Source: Solicoccozyma terricola (taxonomy: Eukaryota > Basidiomycota > Tremellomycetes > Filobasidiales > Piskurozymaceae). Taken from it: 64,000 nt of DNA. The notes below the pieces were generated by a model, which worked only from the letters and a program-made list of their open reading frames with translations, had not been told where the DNA came from and made no database searches. Within the stretch, counting starts at the first letter, position 1; each line of letters begins with the position of its first letter. Both the position numbers and the translations under genes were made by a program. This document shows positions 10,327 through 22,322 of the stretch, one piece after another. Location: positions 148,069 through 212,068 of the forward strand of contig BCLD01000017.1 in NCBI GenBank assembly GCA_001600875.1, given 5' to 3'.

Positions 10327-11176
10327 CCCCCCCCCCTTGCTGCCCCTTTTTTCTATCCCCTTGATCGATGGGGGAAATGACCGAACGACGTGGGTTGCTC
10401 GTTGCTCGTTGCATTATTGTCATTGTCATCGCCCCCAAGCCCCCATCAAGTGTTTGAGCTCATAATCATGACGAGAGTGGGTTGGAACTGGAATTGGATT
10501 TGGGATTTGGGATAAGGGTGTTTCCGGAATGTTGGACACTCTGGACTGTATTTTGTACATCATCAACGAACACCTTCTCCGTGTGGGAACTCTCTTCTTC
10601 CTTTGAATCCCCCCCCCCAAAAAAAAAGAAAAGGGGTGAGTCTGTCTGTCGGATGGGTGGGAATGAATGAATGCTCGATCCTCGTTGTCCATCGGATAAA
10701 CGGGGGGGGGGGGGGATGGTGTTGAACTATGCACGCCATGCATCTGTTGTTGAAGGAATGTGGAGAGACATTCCCCGGACGCGTAAAGAGGAGGGAGGAT
10801 GGAGGATGATCATGCTGATGTGGATGATGCTGTTCTCAGGGAAAGGGAGGGCAGACGGTAGACGGCAGCACAGACAGAGACAACACAGCCCATCGCGGGA
10901 AGCGAAAGGGATCACCCCCCGTCCATCCCATCAACGGACCCCCCGCCCACGTCCACACCCCGGGCACGGCATATCCTGATCAGACGGCGCGTTGGAGGGT
11001 ACGTTGGCTGGTGGGCTGTTGGCTTGTTGGCTTGTTGGCTTTCTTCCCCCAGGTCGCTCATCAAAGGGTATCGCACACAATTCACAGTCAACCACCACAG
11101 ACACACACACCACTTCATCAGCGTAAATCCACAGTCGAATCCACGGTCCCCCCGCCTTACCCACTCAACAGAGACG

Positions 11177-11184
11177 TATAAAGG
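11177..11184 (+). promoter_or_regulatory. TATA box of the zinc-finger gene
   Basis: TATAAAGG 160 bp upstream of the ATG, followed by a CT-rich leader. Confidence 0.4.
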
Positions 11185-11340
11185 ACGCAAGGGTCGTGCT
11201 TTCCTTTTTTCGGTTTTTCGTCTTTTTTACACTTTTTTTTTTTTTCCCCCCTTCTCCATCCCATCCATCCCACCTACCCACCTCTTCCTACCTCCCACCT
11301 CCCACCTCCCCTTCCCAACCGACGGTCCGAAAAACCGTAG

Positions 11341-14300
11341 ATGCAGTCTCCGATCGTGAACATAACCAGTCCCTCTCGATCCCCTCATCCTCTTTCCCTT
11401 GTTCAACAACCACCACTTGAAGATCAAAGAGGTACTGTCGTCGACGTCGTCTGGACCGAACAAGGTGATAATATAGATAGGTCGATCGTACCTATTTCTC
11501 ATCAACATCAACAACAACAACCCGTCTCACCACCTCAGATTAGTGGATTCGCAACAACTCTGGTTGATCATCATCATCATCATCAATATCTACAAGGTTC
11601 GAATTCATTTGGAAGTGGGGCGAATTCTTTCTTCAATATTCATCATCCACAAGTTCCTGAATCGTCTCTTCGTACTCCACTTGATCATCAACAACATCCA
11701 ACATCAACACCACCGCCACCACCACCACCCTCTTCATCCACATCCCAATCATTCGCATCACATTATCCCTTCTCAAACGATACACCGATACATCATCAAC
11801 ACCAACTCGAAACTACATCAACTGGTTATTCACAAATCATACAACAAAATCAAAATCAAGGTGGTGTATACGTCACTCAGGTAATAGGTCCAGACGGTAG
11901 ATTATACTGGCAACCATCTGTACAATCTCAATTCTTAATCCCAACTCAACACGTTCAAGATCCAAGATACTTGGGTGTAGGTGTAGGTGTGGGCGTAGGA
12001 TCTGTTTCAAGGTTGATTACTGGAGAAGTTGGTATATCGTCGTCGTCATCGTCGTCGTCCCCGTCGTCCCAAAGGAACACGGATAGGAAAAGAGAATCGT
12101 TTGGTGGTGGCGGTGGAGGTGGTGGTGGTGGTGTTGGTAGAAAGGATTTGAGTTTGATTCAACAACACGAAACGATCATACCTTCTTCTTCAACTTCGAG
12201 TTTGAATCAACAAGGAAGATCAATATACGAAGATAATAGTGGATTAACGACGGTGAGATATCAAGAATCAATTCAACCTCATTTACAAATTACCAACACT
12301 ACTACATCAAAGATAAACGCGAAAACAAAGATTGGAATTAAATCAGAGGGAAAAATAAAAACATCTTCATCATCATCAACATCTCATATCAAACCACTTC
12401 CAAAACGAAAATCCACGACGAAACGACGGAATAAGATCTGGACATCATCTGAAGACGAAGATAACGAAGGAAGCGATAATCAAACTGAACTTGAATTCAC
12501 AGATTCATCATCACCTGAACCTATTATTCGAACTAGAAGTTCTCGTCTGGTTATTAAACCGAAAAGGTTATTAAGTGAAGCGAAATTAACTAAAAGGAAA
12601 CGTCCAATTTCGAATCGTTCACGTTCACGTCTTACTCGACCTAATCCAATCAAAGGAATCACAGTAGGAGATCAAGGAATAATCACATCAAAGAATATCA
12701 ACATCATCGAAGAAGAAACTAATCAAGGAGAATCAGATCAAGGGAATAGTAAACGGATTAAAATCAACGAGAAGAAAGTTTATGATCAATCGATTGATAT
12801 CGATAATAAAATCATGGACGTTTTAGACGTGAGTTAGATTTTCCCCTTCCCCCCGGGGCGGCCCATTTTTTTCGCCACTCCGCGTTCCTGATTTTCATTT
12901 TTTGTCTCGCGTTTCGCTTCGGATTGGCCTTTTAAAACCACCAGCTCGTACATGATGACATGTCCGCTAGTACGCGATTGTGTATTTGCAGATTCAACCC
13001 TTCCAACTCTGATTACGATGATAGTTATGGGATCGTATGTGATAAAAGATTTTCAAGGAAGAGCGATTGTATTAGACATGAGAGGATTCACGTCAATGAT
13101 CGGTGAGTAATCGAGTCCGAAAAGATTCCCACCCAACTTTTGACTGATCGTGTGTTTTGCGGGTCCTTTTTTCCCCCTAATATAGGCCTTACGATTGCGA
13201 ATATGAAGGTTGTGGAAAGTCATTCATTCAAAAGTCTGCGTTGACAGTTCATATGCGTATTCAGTGAGTTTTGACAACGTTGTCTCACTCTCAGACTTGT
13301 TACCTCCTAACGCTTGCTTCCTTGCGGTCTCTCAGCACGGGTGAACGACCGCATAAATGCAAGGCGTGCGATAAAGCGTTTGGTGATTCCTCCAGTCTCG
13401 CTAGACATCGTCGAATCCACACGGGGAGTCGTCCGTATGTATGTCAGGTCGAGACGTGCGGCAGGTCGTGAGTGTCGTCGTTATTTCCTCTGGAGATTTC
13501 ATACCGACATATTGATCTGATACGACTCGGGATGATAATCAGTTTCTGCCGCAAGATCACTCTCGGGAAACATCACCGACGTCAACACGCTGGCATCTCG
13601 CCCCCTCCAAATCTCACCGCTCCTCTCAACTATGGGAATCAACGAAGCAAGAGGTTCGACACGTACCCTGGTACGTCGAGGATGGTCACGGAAGAACAGG
13701 ATGAGTCGGATGAAGATGATCTCGAAGAGGGAGAGGAGAAGAGAAGCTCCCATCTGGTTGATGATGCACGGGAGTCGAATTCGCGGACCCCTCAACACTG
13801 GAGCAAAGAGGCGAACGGAAACACTCTCAACCCATCAATGCTCAACGGTATTCACCTTCCATCGCCGATCGAACCAAAGGAGGAAAAACCCAGCTCAGGT
13901 CCATCGAAGAGGAAAACGTCCTCCCGACCGCCTCCTCTCAAACGACGCGCACCAGGTGATACCTCGTTGGAGAACGCGCCTTACAACAATGTCATGTTTG
14001 AAAAGCAACGTACGTTTCAGGAACAGCATTTGGCGAGGCTGCAAGCTGCGACCCCGAGGACCCCGAGCACAGGGATGCAGTCTCCAGGCCCTATGACTGG
14101 TCATCCAGTCAACGTTCATCCTCATTACGGTGGCTCTTTGGGTCATCAAATGTGGTTGCCTGGTCCTTCTTCGGCTCAATCACAGTCCTTCGATCAAACT
14201 ATCCCGTACCCTTACACGTTTACACCGGGTTCCGCTGCGGTTCAACAACCTTCATATTCCCCCAACATGCACCGACCGATCCCCCGTTTGTCTGATCAAA

Positions 14301-15130
14301 TGCCGCCTAGTTTTTGGTCATCTCAAGGTTTACCCCGAGGACGACCCTCATCCGCAGCCGACATCAGAGGCACTCGTATACACACGCCTTCGATGGGAAG
14401 TCTTCAGCCTGATGTACGATCGTATGGACCAAGCCCTCCAGGGTCCGCTCGCCAGTCAACGCGCCGGACAAGCGACGAACAACAGACCTCAAACGGCAGA
14501 TACGAGCTTTCATATGGCCCATACCTAATGGACGATCGTCAGCTTCATCCAAACTATCAACCGGCTATGTACGCACCGAATGGAACGAATAGCACGAATG
14601 GCAACTCTCACTCACACGCCTACCCGTCAATTCCACAACAATTGGGTCAAAATCATGCGCAACGATCGATCTCGCTCGGCCATTCGCCGCTATCGGCGAA
14701 CTCGATGGGAAGCGAGCAACAAGGCTACGTTAGTGCTACTCCACCTGTACATGGGAACTCCCACGATCAAGCTCAGAATATGATCGACGCCCACAATATG
14801 AATGGTGTCGATTACCAGATGAAAGGGTTTGGTGGCGATACCGGTAAGTTCTCCTTGTAGTGTCAGCTACCTCCGCAAAAGAACTCATCCATGACGATCC
14901 ATGCAGTGCCTAATCATCAGACCGCCTACCCGACTCCCAACACCGCATCAACCTCTTACTCCGTCTCAATGAACCCTCCTCAAATCCCACAGAACTTTGC
15001 GCCAATCGGCGGGAACTCCGGATTGGGCATATCAGGAGTTCAATTTGAAGAGAGGCAGGTCATGTCTGAGAGAACAGGAGAAGAGAAACGCGTCGATTCG
15101 AAGCTGGGAGATGACGAGGGAGTGTTCTGA
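11341..15130 (+). CDS. C2H2 zinc-finger transcription factor with large disordered flanks
   Basis: Six exons join in phase (11341-12828, 12945-13102, 13186-13263, 13336-13467, 13543-14843, 14907-15130) to 1126 residues. The first 500 residues are low complexity: His runs, Gln-rich stretches, a Ser run and a Gly run, then a basic patch. Fingers start near residue 510. Finger 1 is atypical, with Cys spacing stretched by an insertion before [18 protein letters not shown]. Fingers 2-4 are canonical: [10 protein letters not shown] with [13 protein letters not shown] with HRRIH, and [20 protein letters not shown] with the extended RRQH ending. TGERP and TGSRP linkers join them. The 480-residue tail is Ser/Pro/Asn-rich. 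It is probably a nuclear DNA-binding regulator; target and orthologue are not identified. The exon 1 to 2 junction rests on phase and an in-frame acceptor only. Confidence 0.8.
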
Positions 15131-15702
15131 AATTCAGTTCAGTTCCGATTGCTTTTGAAGATGGTAGCGACGGGGTGAAATCATGACGGGAGAAACTATA
15201 GGAGGATGGAAGGACGATAATGCCGACAGATTTCCAGGATTCTTTCTTACCTTAAACCGCACGAGACTCAATCTTACGCATTTCATAATTAATTTTGCTT
15301 GTCCTCATGTACGATCGAGAATTCACGACCCCTCATTGCTGTTGATAGGATGTATTTTCAATGATGCCAGATGCCGGAGGATAGTGCATAGCTCAAAAGG
15401 CTAGGTCACGAACGGGACGATAATGCGTCTATGAAACATCCCCATCCATCGTAGAACTTGACCGTGACGTCATGTTGTTTGTTTTTCGCCACGTGGATGT
15501 TTAGACGATCGTCGATCCCCGATTTCCCTGGATCGAAATGCAATCGATATCGGTCAACGGCAAGAGGAGCTTGTTCGTCATCACTCTTTCCTTGCATTGT
15601 ATATCATAGTGCAGTAGTCCTGCTGGTTTGTCGCTTGTCATCTTTGAACAACAATCACATCAGCACCAATCGTGAAACATCCAAACAACAAATCATTCCA
15701 AT
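15131..15702. other. Intergenic region with CRE and E-box
   Basis: No gene is seen. It holds the 3' UTR of the zinc-finger gene and the promoter of the next gene. Confidence 0.5.
15465..15495. promoter_or_regulatory. Palindromic CRE (TGACGTCA) next to an E-box (CACGTG)
   Basis: TGACGTCA at 15465-15472 and CACGTG at 15490-15495, 17 bp apart, about 210-240 bp before the ATG at 15703. Both are exact palindromes of known bZIP and bHLH consensus sites. Occupancy is not shown. Confidence 0.45.
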
Positions 15703-16804
15703 ATGGGCGTCTCTTTATCCACTGCCCGTCTCCTGGCTCCAGGGACTTTCATCTACGATTTCCTGATGCAGAACTACGTTAGTAAGGGTTGATAAATTGT
15801 GTCATTCAATTCAGTGGGGTGATTGACTGTCTCTTTTGTTTTGTGCATAGGGCATGATGAGTTCGCCAAACATGAAGGATATCAATGACAAGCATGTGGG
15901 TGCCTTCTCACCTCAGTGAGTCTGAAAGGTCGATTCGTTGCTGCATGGGGGCATTTTAAAAAGCTGCTCCTTTCAACTTCTGCTCTTTCCTTTCCTCGTT
16001 TTGCCATCTCATAATACCAACGTCGTGTAACCCGCAGACCATTCGCCATCGCCGCCTTCTTCGGTCCTCAACAAATCCTACAACTCGCATGGCTTCGAGA
16101 ACTTTGGCGAAGTGATTCTCAAGTAGAAGGAAGTACCTTGAGTTTGGTGCCTTTCTATGCATTGGGCAATGTCTTGATTGGGACTTGGTTGCCATTCTGT
16201 ACGTTTTGCGAGGCCCTTCCTCCGGTAGGGAAGACAAAAATAGCATCGTCGAGAACTGACGAGGTTTTTTTCTTTTCTGTGACTGTAGGGAACGCTGAAA
16301 AACTCCAGACCGCCAACATCTTTGTTACGATCAACTCGCTTGTTCAGTTGTATTGGGTGTACTTCAAAAGAACTGAAGCGACTACGTATCAACATCGATT
16401 GACTAATGCTGTTGGGATCACATTCGCTGGTATCGGAGTACTCGAGTGAGTTTGAAGCATCTCTTACGACGACAGCGAAGGTATTGATGCACGACTGATC
16501 GGCCAATAGTATCCTGCACAACACTTCCATCGCATTCTTCGAGCGAACCCCACCCTCATCTCTCATGAAAGCAATCACGTTCCTCGCTTTCCCTCTCGTT
16601 TCCTTCATGTCACCTGCTCTGATGGGCGCTTGTCTCGTATATGATCAACTTGCACTTGGAATAGGACAATACCAACTTGCTCAGAAGGCGGTTGGGGGTG
16701 GTGGTGGTGGAGGGACAGATTGGGCGAATTGGTTGTTCTTGGGTGCGGGGGTAACGGCGGCTGTCACTGGTTTGAGGTATTACAAGGACAGGAGGTGGGT
16801 GTGA
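15703..16804 (+). CDS. Predicted multi-pass membrane protein, function unknown
   Basis: Exons 15703-15777, 15851-15915, 16038-16198, 16289-16445 and 16510-16804 join in phase to 250 residues. Likely membrane segments are FAIAAFFGPQQILQLAW, LVPFYALGNVLIGTWLPF, FVTINSLVQLYWVYF, VGITFAGIGVLDIL, AITFLAFPLVSFMSPALMG and WLFLGAGVTAAVTGL. A Gly run precedes the last one. The C-terminus is basic (YYKDRRWV). I do not recognise a named family. The pattern resembles small conserved fungal membrane proteins of organelles. The gene model is well supported by consistent phases and GT-AG sites, including donor GTTAGT for intron 1. Confidence 0.75.
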
Positions 16805-17047
16805 GTGTGCGAGGATGGATTACCCCACGGTACAAGGACAGTTCCAGACTGTGTGGATGAGGATGTCCGAAGTGGTGGTAATCGGTAATTATTATATCGC
16901 AAGACAGTTCCGGCTATTGCTATTTTATTCGCCACCCGGCTAACTTTTGTAAATAAATAGAGAGCACCACTTCGGAAGATTCGACGTGTTTCAATTCAAG
17001 TTCTGTTGCTTTTTGCCAATATCCACAACATCCAGCTGTCCACGACC

Positions 17048-18462
17048 ATGACCCATCACAACCCTGCCGCAGGAGCATCAATCGTCTCATCACTCTCCCT
17101 CGAGCTTATCAACCCTGACCTCTATCGCTCCCAGACGTTGTGGTGTCCAACAGGAGCAAGAGGTGTGTTCGGCGGTCAAGTCATTGGACAAGCGCTTGTC
17201 GCTGCTACTGCAACCGTCAGCAAGTCTGGAAAAGCCGAGGCTGAGGGTTGGGGATTGCACAGTCAACACTGCTATTTCATCTTACCGTGAGCTGACTCTA
17301 CCGGGCGTCTATCTTGACGTTGGAAGCCTAATTTGAAGCTATCCTCTCTTTTCAGCGCCGATGCAAGCATCCCTATCCTCTATTCAGTCCAGCGTCTTCG
17401 AGACGGCAGATCGTATGCGACTCGTTCCGTCGTCGCATCACAAAACGCCATTCCAGTCTTCCACTTGACTTGTTCCTTTTCCCGCCCGTCTTCCATCCCA
17501 CAACCACAATACTCTGAGCCACTACCGGATCTCCGTTTCTTGTTTCCAAGTCACCGCGACGGTGAGGATGGAAAATGGAGACTCCCAACTCCAGAGGAAT
17601 GCGAGTATGAAGAAGATAGGTGGAAGAAGATTTTGCAAGCACAAGAAAGTTCAGACGAGCAGAACGGAGTCAAGAGGAGTAAGATGACTGATAAGGCGAA
17701 AGCTGGGCTGAGAGCTTACATCACAGTACGTACGAATTTTCATATACTCTCTCACACATTCAGCCAATTGAAGAGCACTATAACGTTGTACACAGGAACG
17801 AGGAGAATCACCTGTCGCCATCAAAGAGATTCTACCCCTTAAATCGGCAGCGACAATGACGGGGATGACTTATCCAGTAGACGATGATCCAATCGATAAT
17901 CCAGATACATCATTGTTTGACTGGAATCAACGAGCTAAGAACAGGAGAATGGTGTGGATGAAAGCAAAGGATGGGGCGGAGTTGAAAGAGCAGGGTATTG
18001 GATTTGAAAAAGTAGGTTTTTCGCTATGTTGTAACAGTGGTCTAGATTGAAGCTGACGACATCGCGGTACGCAAGTGCATCTTGGCTTATATATCGGACT
18101 TCCAATTCGTTGGTACGGCAGCTCAGAGCGTTGGCCTGAGTCTTAACAGTAATCCGCGACTTGGGATGATGGTACGCCCACGCCCACTTTCCTCCTGCTG
18201 AAATAGTTTCGCTAAAACCCAGCACTTTGCATAGGCCTCTCTCGACCACACAGTCTTCTTCTACTCTGACAATTTTACAACTGGGGACTGGCTACTGCAT
18301 GTTATCGAATCACCACGTACAGGATATGGTCGTGGCGTCGTGACTGGGAGGTTTTACACTGCTAAGGGGGAGTTGATCGCTGTGACCGTGCAAGAAGGGG
18401 TGATTAGGGCATTGGCTGCCACGGAGGATGGTTCCAAGGCAAAGGACGTCGCAAAGTTGTAA
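17048..18462 (+). CDS. TES1: Acyl-CoA thioesterase (TesB/ACOT8-type), probably peroxisomal
   Basis: Hydrolyses fatty acyl-CoA to free acid and CoA. Exons 17048-17286, 17356-17725, 17796-18011, 18076-18171 and 18235-18462 give 382 residues. The double hot-dog fold is marked by GARGVFGGQVIGQAL and LHSQHCYFILP in the first half. VQRLRDGRSYATRSV and the second hot-dog motif ASLDHTVFFYSDNFTTGDWL follow, with TGYGRGVVTGRFYTAKGELI near the end. The protein ends in AKL, a functional variant of the PTS1 peroxisomal signal, so a role in beta-oxidation is likely. The start was chosen at MTHHNP, because the upstream in-frame Met lies in leader-like sequence. A family-specific insertion of about 60 residues sits between the two hot-dogs. 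Confidence 0.9.
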
Positions 18463-18677
18463 AGAAAGAGTGTTGCACATATCATAGGCGGGCGTTATCA
18501 AGTACAATTTTTTCTGATTACTATATGGTAGACAAGGGATGTTATGTGAGGACAGATTCATCAGGCCGTCAGCTGGTACACGTGATTGAAAGGTGCAGTT
18601 ACAGCATTTTCCGGATGGACGTAGGTTTCGTCAAGATCGTGTGTCGCTGACAACTCGTGAGTGAATATTTCGTGAGA

Positions 18678-21600
18678 TTATCGCGCAGGACTACCTCTCA
18701 GTCCTCCGCGACCGTTCATAGAACCGCCGATGACGGCGAAGCGACTGGGCGCAAGGGATGGCGGACCGCTAGGGCTGAAGCCTTTCACTAAGCTGTTGCC
18801 AGCACTGTTGCCTTGAGATGGAGGTCGACCTCCTTGTTGGCCTGCATCAGGAGTGTTATCTGTGATGACGGCATCCGTCTGTGCCTTTTTGGCAGATTGC
18901 ATCTGTGGCACCAGGGAGGTTGAGCTGGCGGCCAGCGATACCGACCCATAACTGCGACACACCTCATAGTATCCAAAGTCTTCCAACAAACTCGTTTTCT
19001 CCTTGAACGTCGAGAACATCTTGAGCATGGCAATGCCGGCTTCTGGAAGGAGCTCTTGAGTATCACGAGAGTTAGTAATGGGTTTTTGCTCCTGAGTGTT
19101 GAGAAGTCGGATGTGACGTAGAACACTGCGGGCAGGCACAAATGTTAGCCCAGGAAATCGAAAGGGCGGCTTTCACCATCAACTCACGAATTCGGTATGT
19201 CCCGTACAAAGATCCACTTGACACTAAAGATGCCTTTCCACTTGTCTTGAGCCCAGACGGTGGACGTTTTGTTGTAATCAACGGGTGTCGTCATTTGAGC
19301 AACACCGCAAAAGTGGCCACTGTAGCGAACACATCGTCGTCAGCAACGTCGGATTGAACTCGCTATCAACCTGATGACCAAGACTCACGACCCGTTGACT
19401 GAGAAGAACAGATACACCGGTCCCTGAGACTCTTGGAACGCCTTGTCCAATCTTTGATTGCCAAATGTCGTACTAGCCCAGATGTCGTGTTTAAGCGACT
19501 TGTGCACATCGTCCTCGGTGAAAGACTTGATCACGAAGTATCGGGCCTAAGGGAGGTTCTTGTCAATCCACGCACGATTGTAAATGCGGACGGGTCGACT
19601 CACATTCGCTGGCTCACAATCAAAGTCCATGGGATTTAAATTCTTACTCGCAACCATGCGCTCCACTTCCTGTGCCGCCTTCTTCGCGACCTCGTCTGGC
19701 ACCTTGACAGAAGTTTCGGAAGCGGCAACTGGTGCCGCCGGTGAGAATCGCTGGTAAGGCTGTTGGGACTGAACGTAACCGCCTTGATACGCAGACAGGT
19801 TGCGGGGATCGAAGCCAGTCGAGATGGGTATGCCATGGAGCCCCATGTTCATATCCTGTTGGTAGGGCTGGGGGTAATTGCCCTGCCATCGCTGATCCAT
19901 CGAAGGCTGATGATGCTGCACTTGTTGCAGCTGCTGGTGCTGAGAGGGAAGGTAGCGAGCTGAATCGACGTTTCCGCCGTCTCCGAGGTCGATGTAATTA
20001 CCAGAGGAAGGCTGATATGGGGGTGTCTGATACCCCATATGTGTCTGTTGTAGATGACCAGTGTTGGGGGTCGCCGACCTTCCGTCCATATCTGGGTGCC
20101 TTGAGAGAGTCCGACTTTGAGGTATCGGAGGTAGCATCTGAGCGCCAGGTGGTGCCATCATCTTCGGAAGGAAACGATCCTGTATCGCCATTTGGTACAA
20201 CGGTTGATGAGCTGATGGAGGACCCATGGTAGAGTGCTGCAATAATTGCATCTCATTTTGAAGTCGGGAAATGTCGTTCCCGATCTGCATGACTTGGAAT
20301 TCACTGGTCAAATCATCACGAGTCCGAACTCCTGCCCATCCATCATTCTCCGGATCGACGCTTGCTGCACCCCATGGCGATCTCCGAATTGGGCTTGTTG
20401 GGGGTTCCTCTTCACGACGGATGTTGGTTTGTCCAAGTGACGATGATGGAGTAGCAGCGGCTGCTGATACTCGCTGATAAGTCGGAAATAACGCTGGAGA
20501 CCTTGCGAGTCGTTCTTGTATCTTTGAATGTTGACCGTACCCTTGTTGCAATGAATGAGTCCGTTTCACAGATCCGCCCGGAGTCAACTCTTCATCATCG
20601 TCAAGAGCAATACCGATTGAACTCCCACCAATCACTGATACAGCCGTCATAGGACCGATAGAAGGAGATAAAGCAGATGTTGACATCGGGATACCAATAG
20701 GAGGACTCTCCCTTCCAAGATGAAACATAGACCGAGTGTGTGAATGTCCCGCAGCTCCACCAGTGGAAGAAGCCACGGATTTTATCGAAGACGAGCGTCC
20801 TAAACCTGTTGATTCAGTTGGGTATGTAGTGGATAACATACCAGATCGTAATAGAGGAGAAGAAGTGGAATATGATCGTTGATGTTTCGATTGAGGAGTC
20901 TGACAAAATCCAAACCCCCATTTAAATCAACTTGATGCGCTTTTTAAACAATCCAATACCTCAAACTCACATCATCGTTTGTTAACCTCCAATCCGGTCT
21001 CGATAACATCGGATTCCTCAAACTGGAGCTTCTTCCAACAGCTGGGCCAGACATCGAACCTCCAACAGCCGCCGCTGCTGCCGCTGCTGCAGTAACCTCT
21101 CTAGCTGGACCAGCACTACTTGGGGGTCCACCTGTAGATGAGAAACTAAGATCACGAGTTGAACGTACAGAAGATTGACGAGAGAGTGAGGAAATTGGCG
21201 GACGTAAAGAGTGAGTGGTGAAGCCGGGAGTGGCTGTGCATGCAACGGAGGGCGCAGGACGTTTGTTATCAGTGTTTGGATCGATAAGCCAGAAATTGAA
21301 AGATGACGAGGGGATTTCGCTTTCACTCACGGTTCCCACCAACAGGTAACGAAGTCTGCCTAAATAACCCACTTGGACCTTCCGCTAACACTCTATCCGA
21401 ATCCTCTCCTATTTTCCCACCACTCGCTCCCGAGTCTCCACCAATACCATCATACGCTTCGTCATCATAATCATCATCAAACTTTTCACCGCCACCAACG
21501 CCATATCCACCTCTATATCCACCATTTCCAGGACCAGAACTAGATAGAGTACCGAGGTTTTCCAAAATATCATCATCTTCTCCTTCTCTTTCTCTTCGTT

Positions 21601-22003
21601 GTTGATTCGTATATCCAGATCGCGATGTCGAAGATCCAGAATCATCTCTTCTTCTCCAATCAGATTGTAATTTATTGATCCTATCCTTTTCTTTCCTTGC
21701 ACTGATTCCTACACCTCCAACTCCAGTAGCACCACCAGATGAAGGAGCGGCTGTACCTAATTTGGGAACGCCTGCCTGTCCTCCTGATACAGTGTGATGT
21801 CGTTTAATGGATGCTCCTTGTGACGGAAGAGGCGGAGAAGTGGAAACGGTAATAGGCATACCGTCTTTGATTTGCACAAGTGGTGGATTCGGAGACGATG
21901 TAGAGTGGTTTAAAAAAGCGTAAGAATGGTTTGATGTTGACGAAGGGAGATTAGGAATAGAAGATGATGTAGGATTAGTAGGTTGTCTGGTGATATATGA
22001 CAT
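18678..22003 (-). CDS. YTH-domain m6A RNA-binding protein
   Basis: Six exons (22003-21331, 21233-20971, 20899-19604, 19546-19389, 19319-19188, 19125-18678) join in phase to 989 residues. Residues 1 to about 740 are disordered, rich in Ser, Gly, Gln and Pro, with an Ala run. The YTH domain follows at about 745-895. It starts [20 protein letters not shown], then [17 protein letters not shown] with the first cage tryptophan. [19 protein letters not shown] and [20 protein letters not shown] carry further aromatic residues. [20 protein letters not shown] is the basic RNA-binding end. A 95-residue Ser/Gly/Pro tail ends the protein. The single YTH domain with a long disordered N-terminus resembles the cytoplasmic YTHDF/Pho92 arrangement. 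It should bind N6-methyladenosine in mRNA. Confidence 0.92.
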
Positions 22004-22322
22004 TTTCCAAATGTAATTTTAGTAGATGAAGTAGGTTCCGTATTGTAAAGCCGAGATGGGGGGTATGAGGAGGGTAATGATCCGATGACCGATGCCGCAG
22101 TCGCCCTGGTGGTGAAGCGAGTGCTGTGACTGGCCACACCGGCGCGGTATCCGAAGGGAAAGCTGTGCTGTGAGCTAGAATCAACAAGGATCTAGCTGCG
22201 CAGAAATCCGTCTATGAGTGATGATGAATGCTATGTGAAGGGCAAGGCTATGACCGGACGAGGCTGGGATCCATAAGGGGGGGCGGGTGCAGGCCCGGCG
22301 ACGAAGAATCCGCGGTGCAACA

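Larger units (their letters stand above)
9537..11340. other. Long spacer with assembly gap
   Basis: No gene was found in the readable parts. The region holds G-runs, AG- and CT-rich low complexity, a (GCC/ACC)n patch at 9780-9812 and the N gap. The last 400 bp are CT-rich, as expected for the promoter and leader of the zinc-finger gene. A gene hidden in the gap cannot be excluded. Confidence 0.5.
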
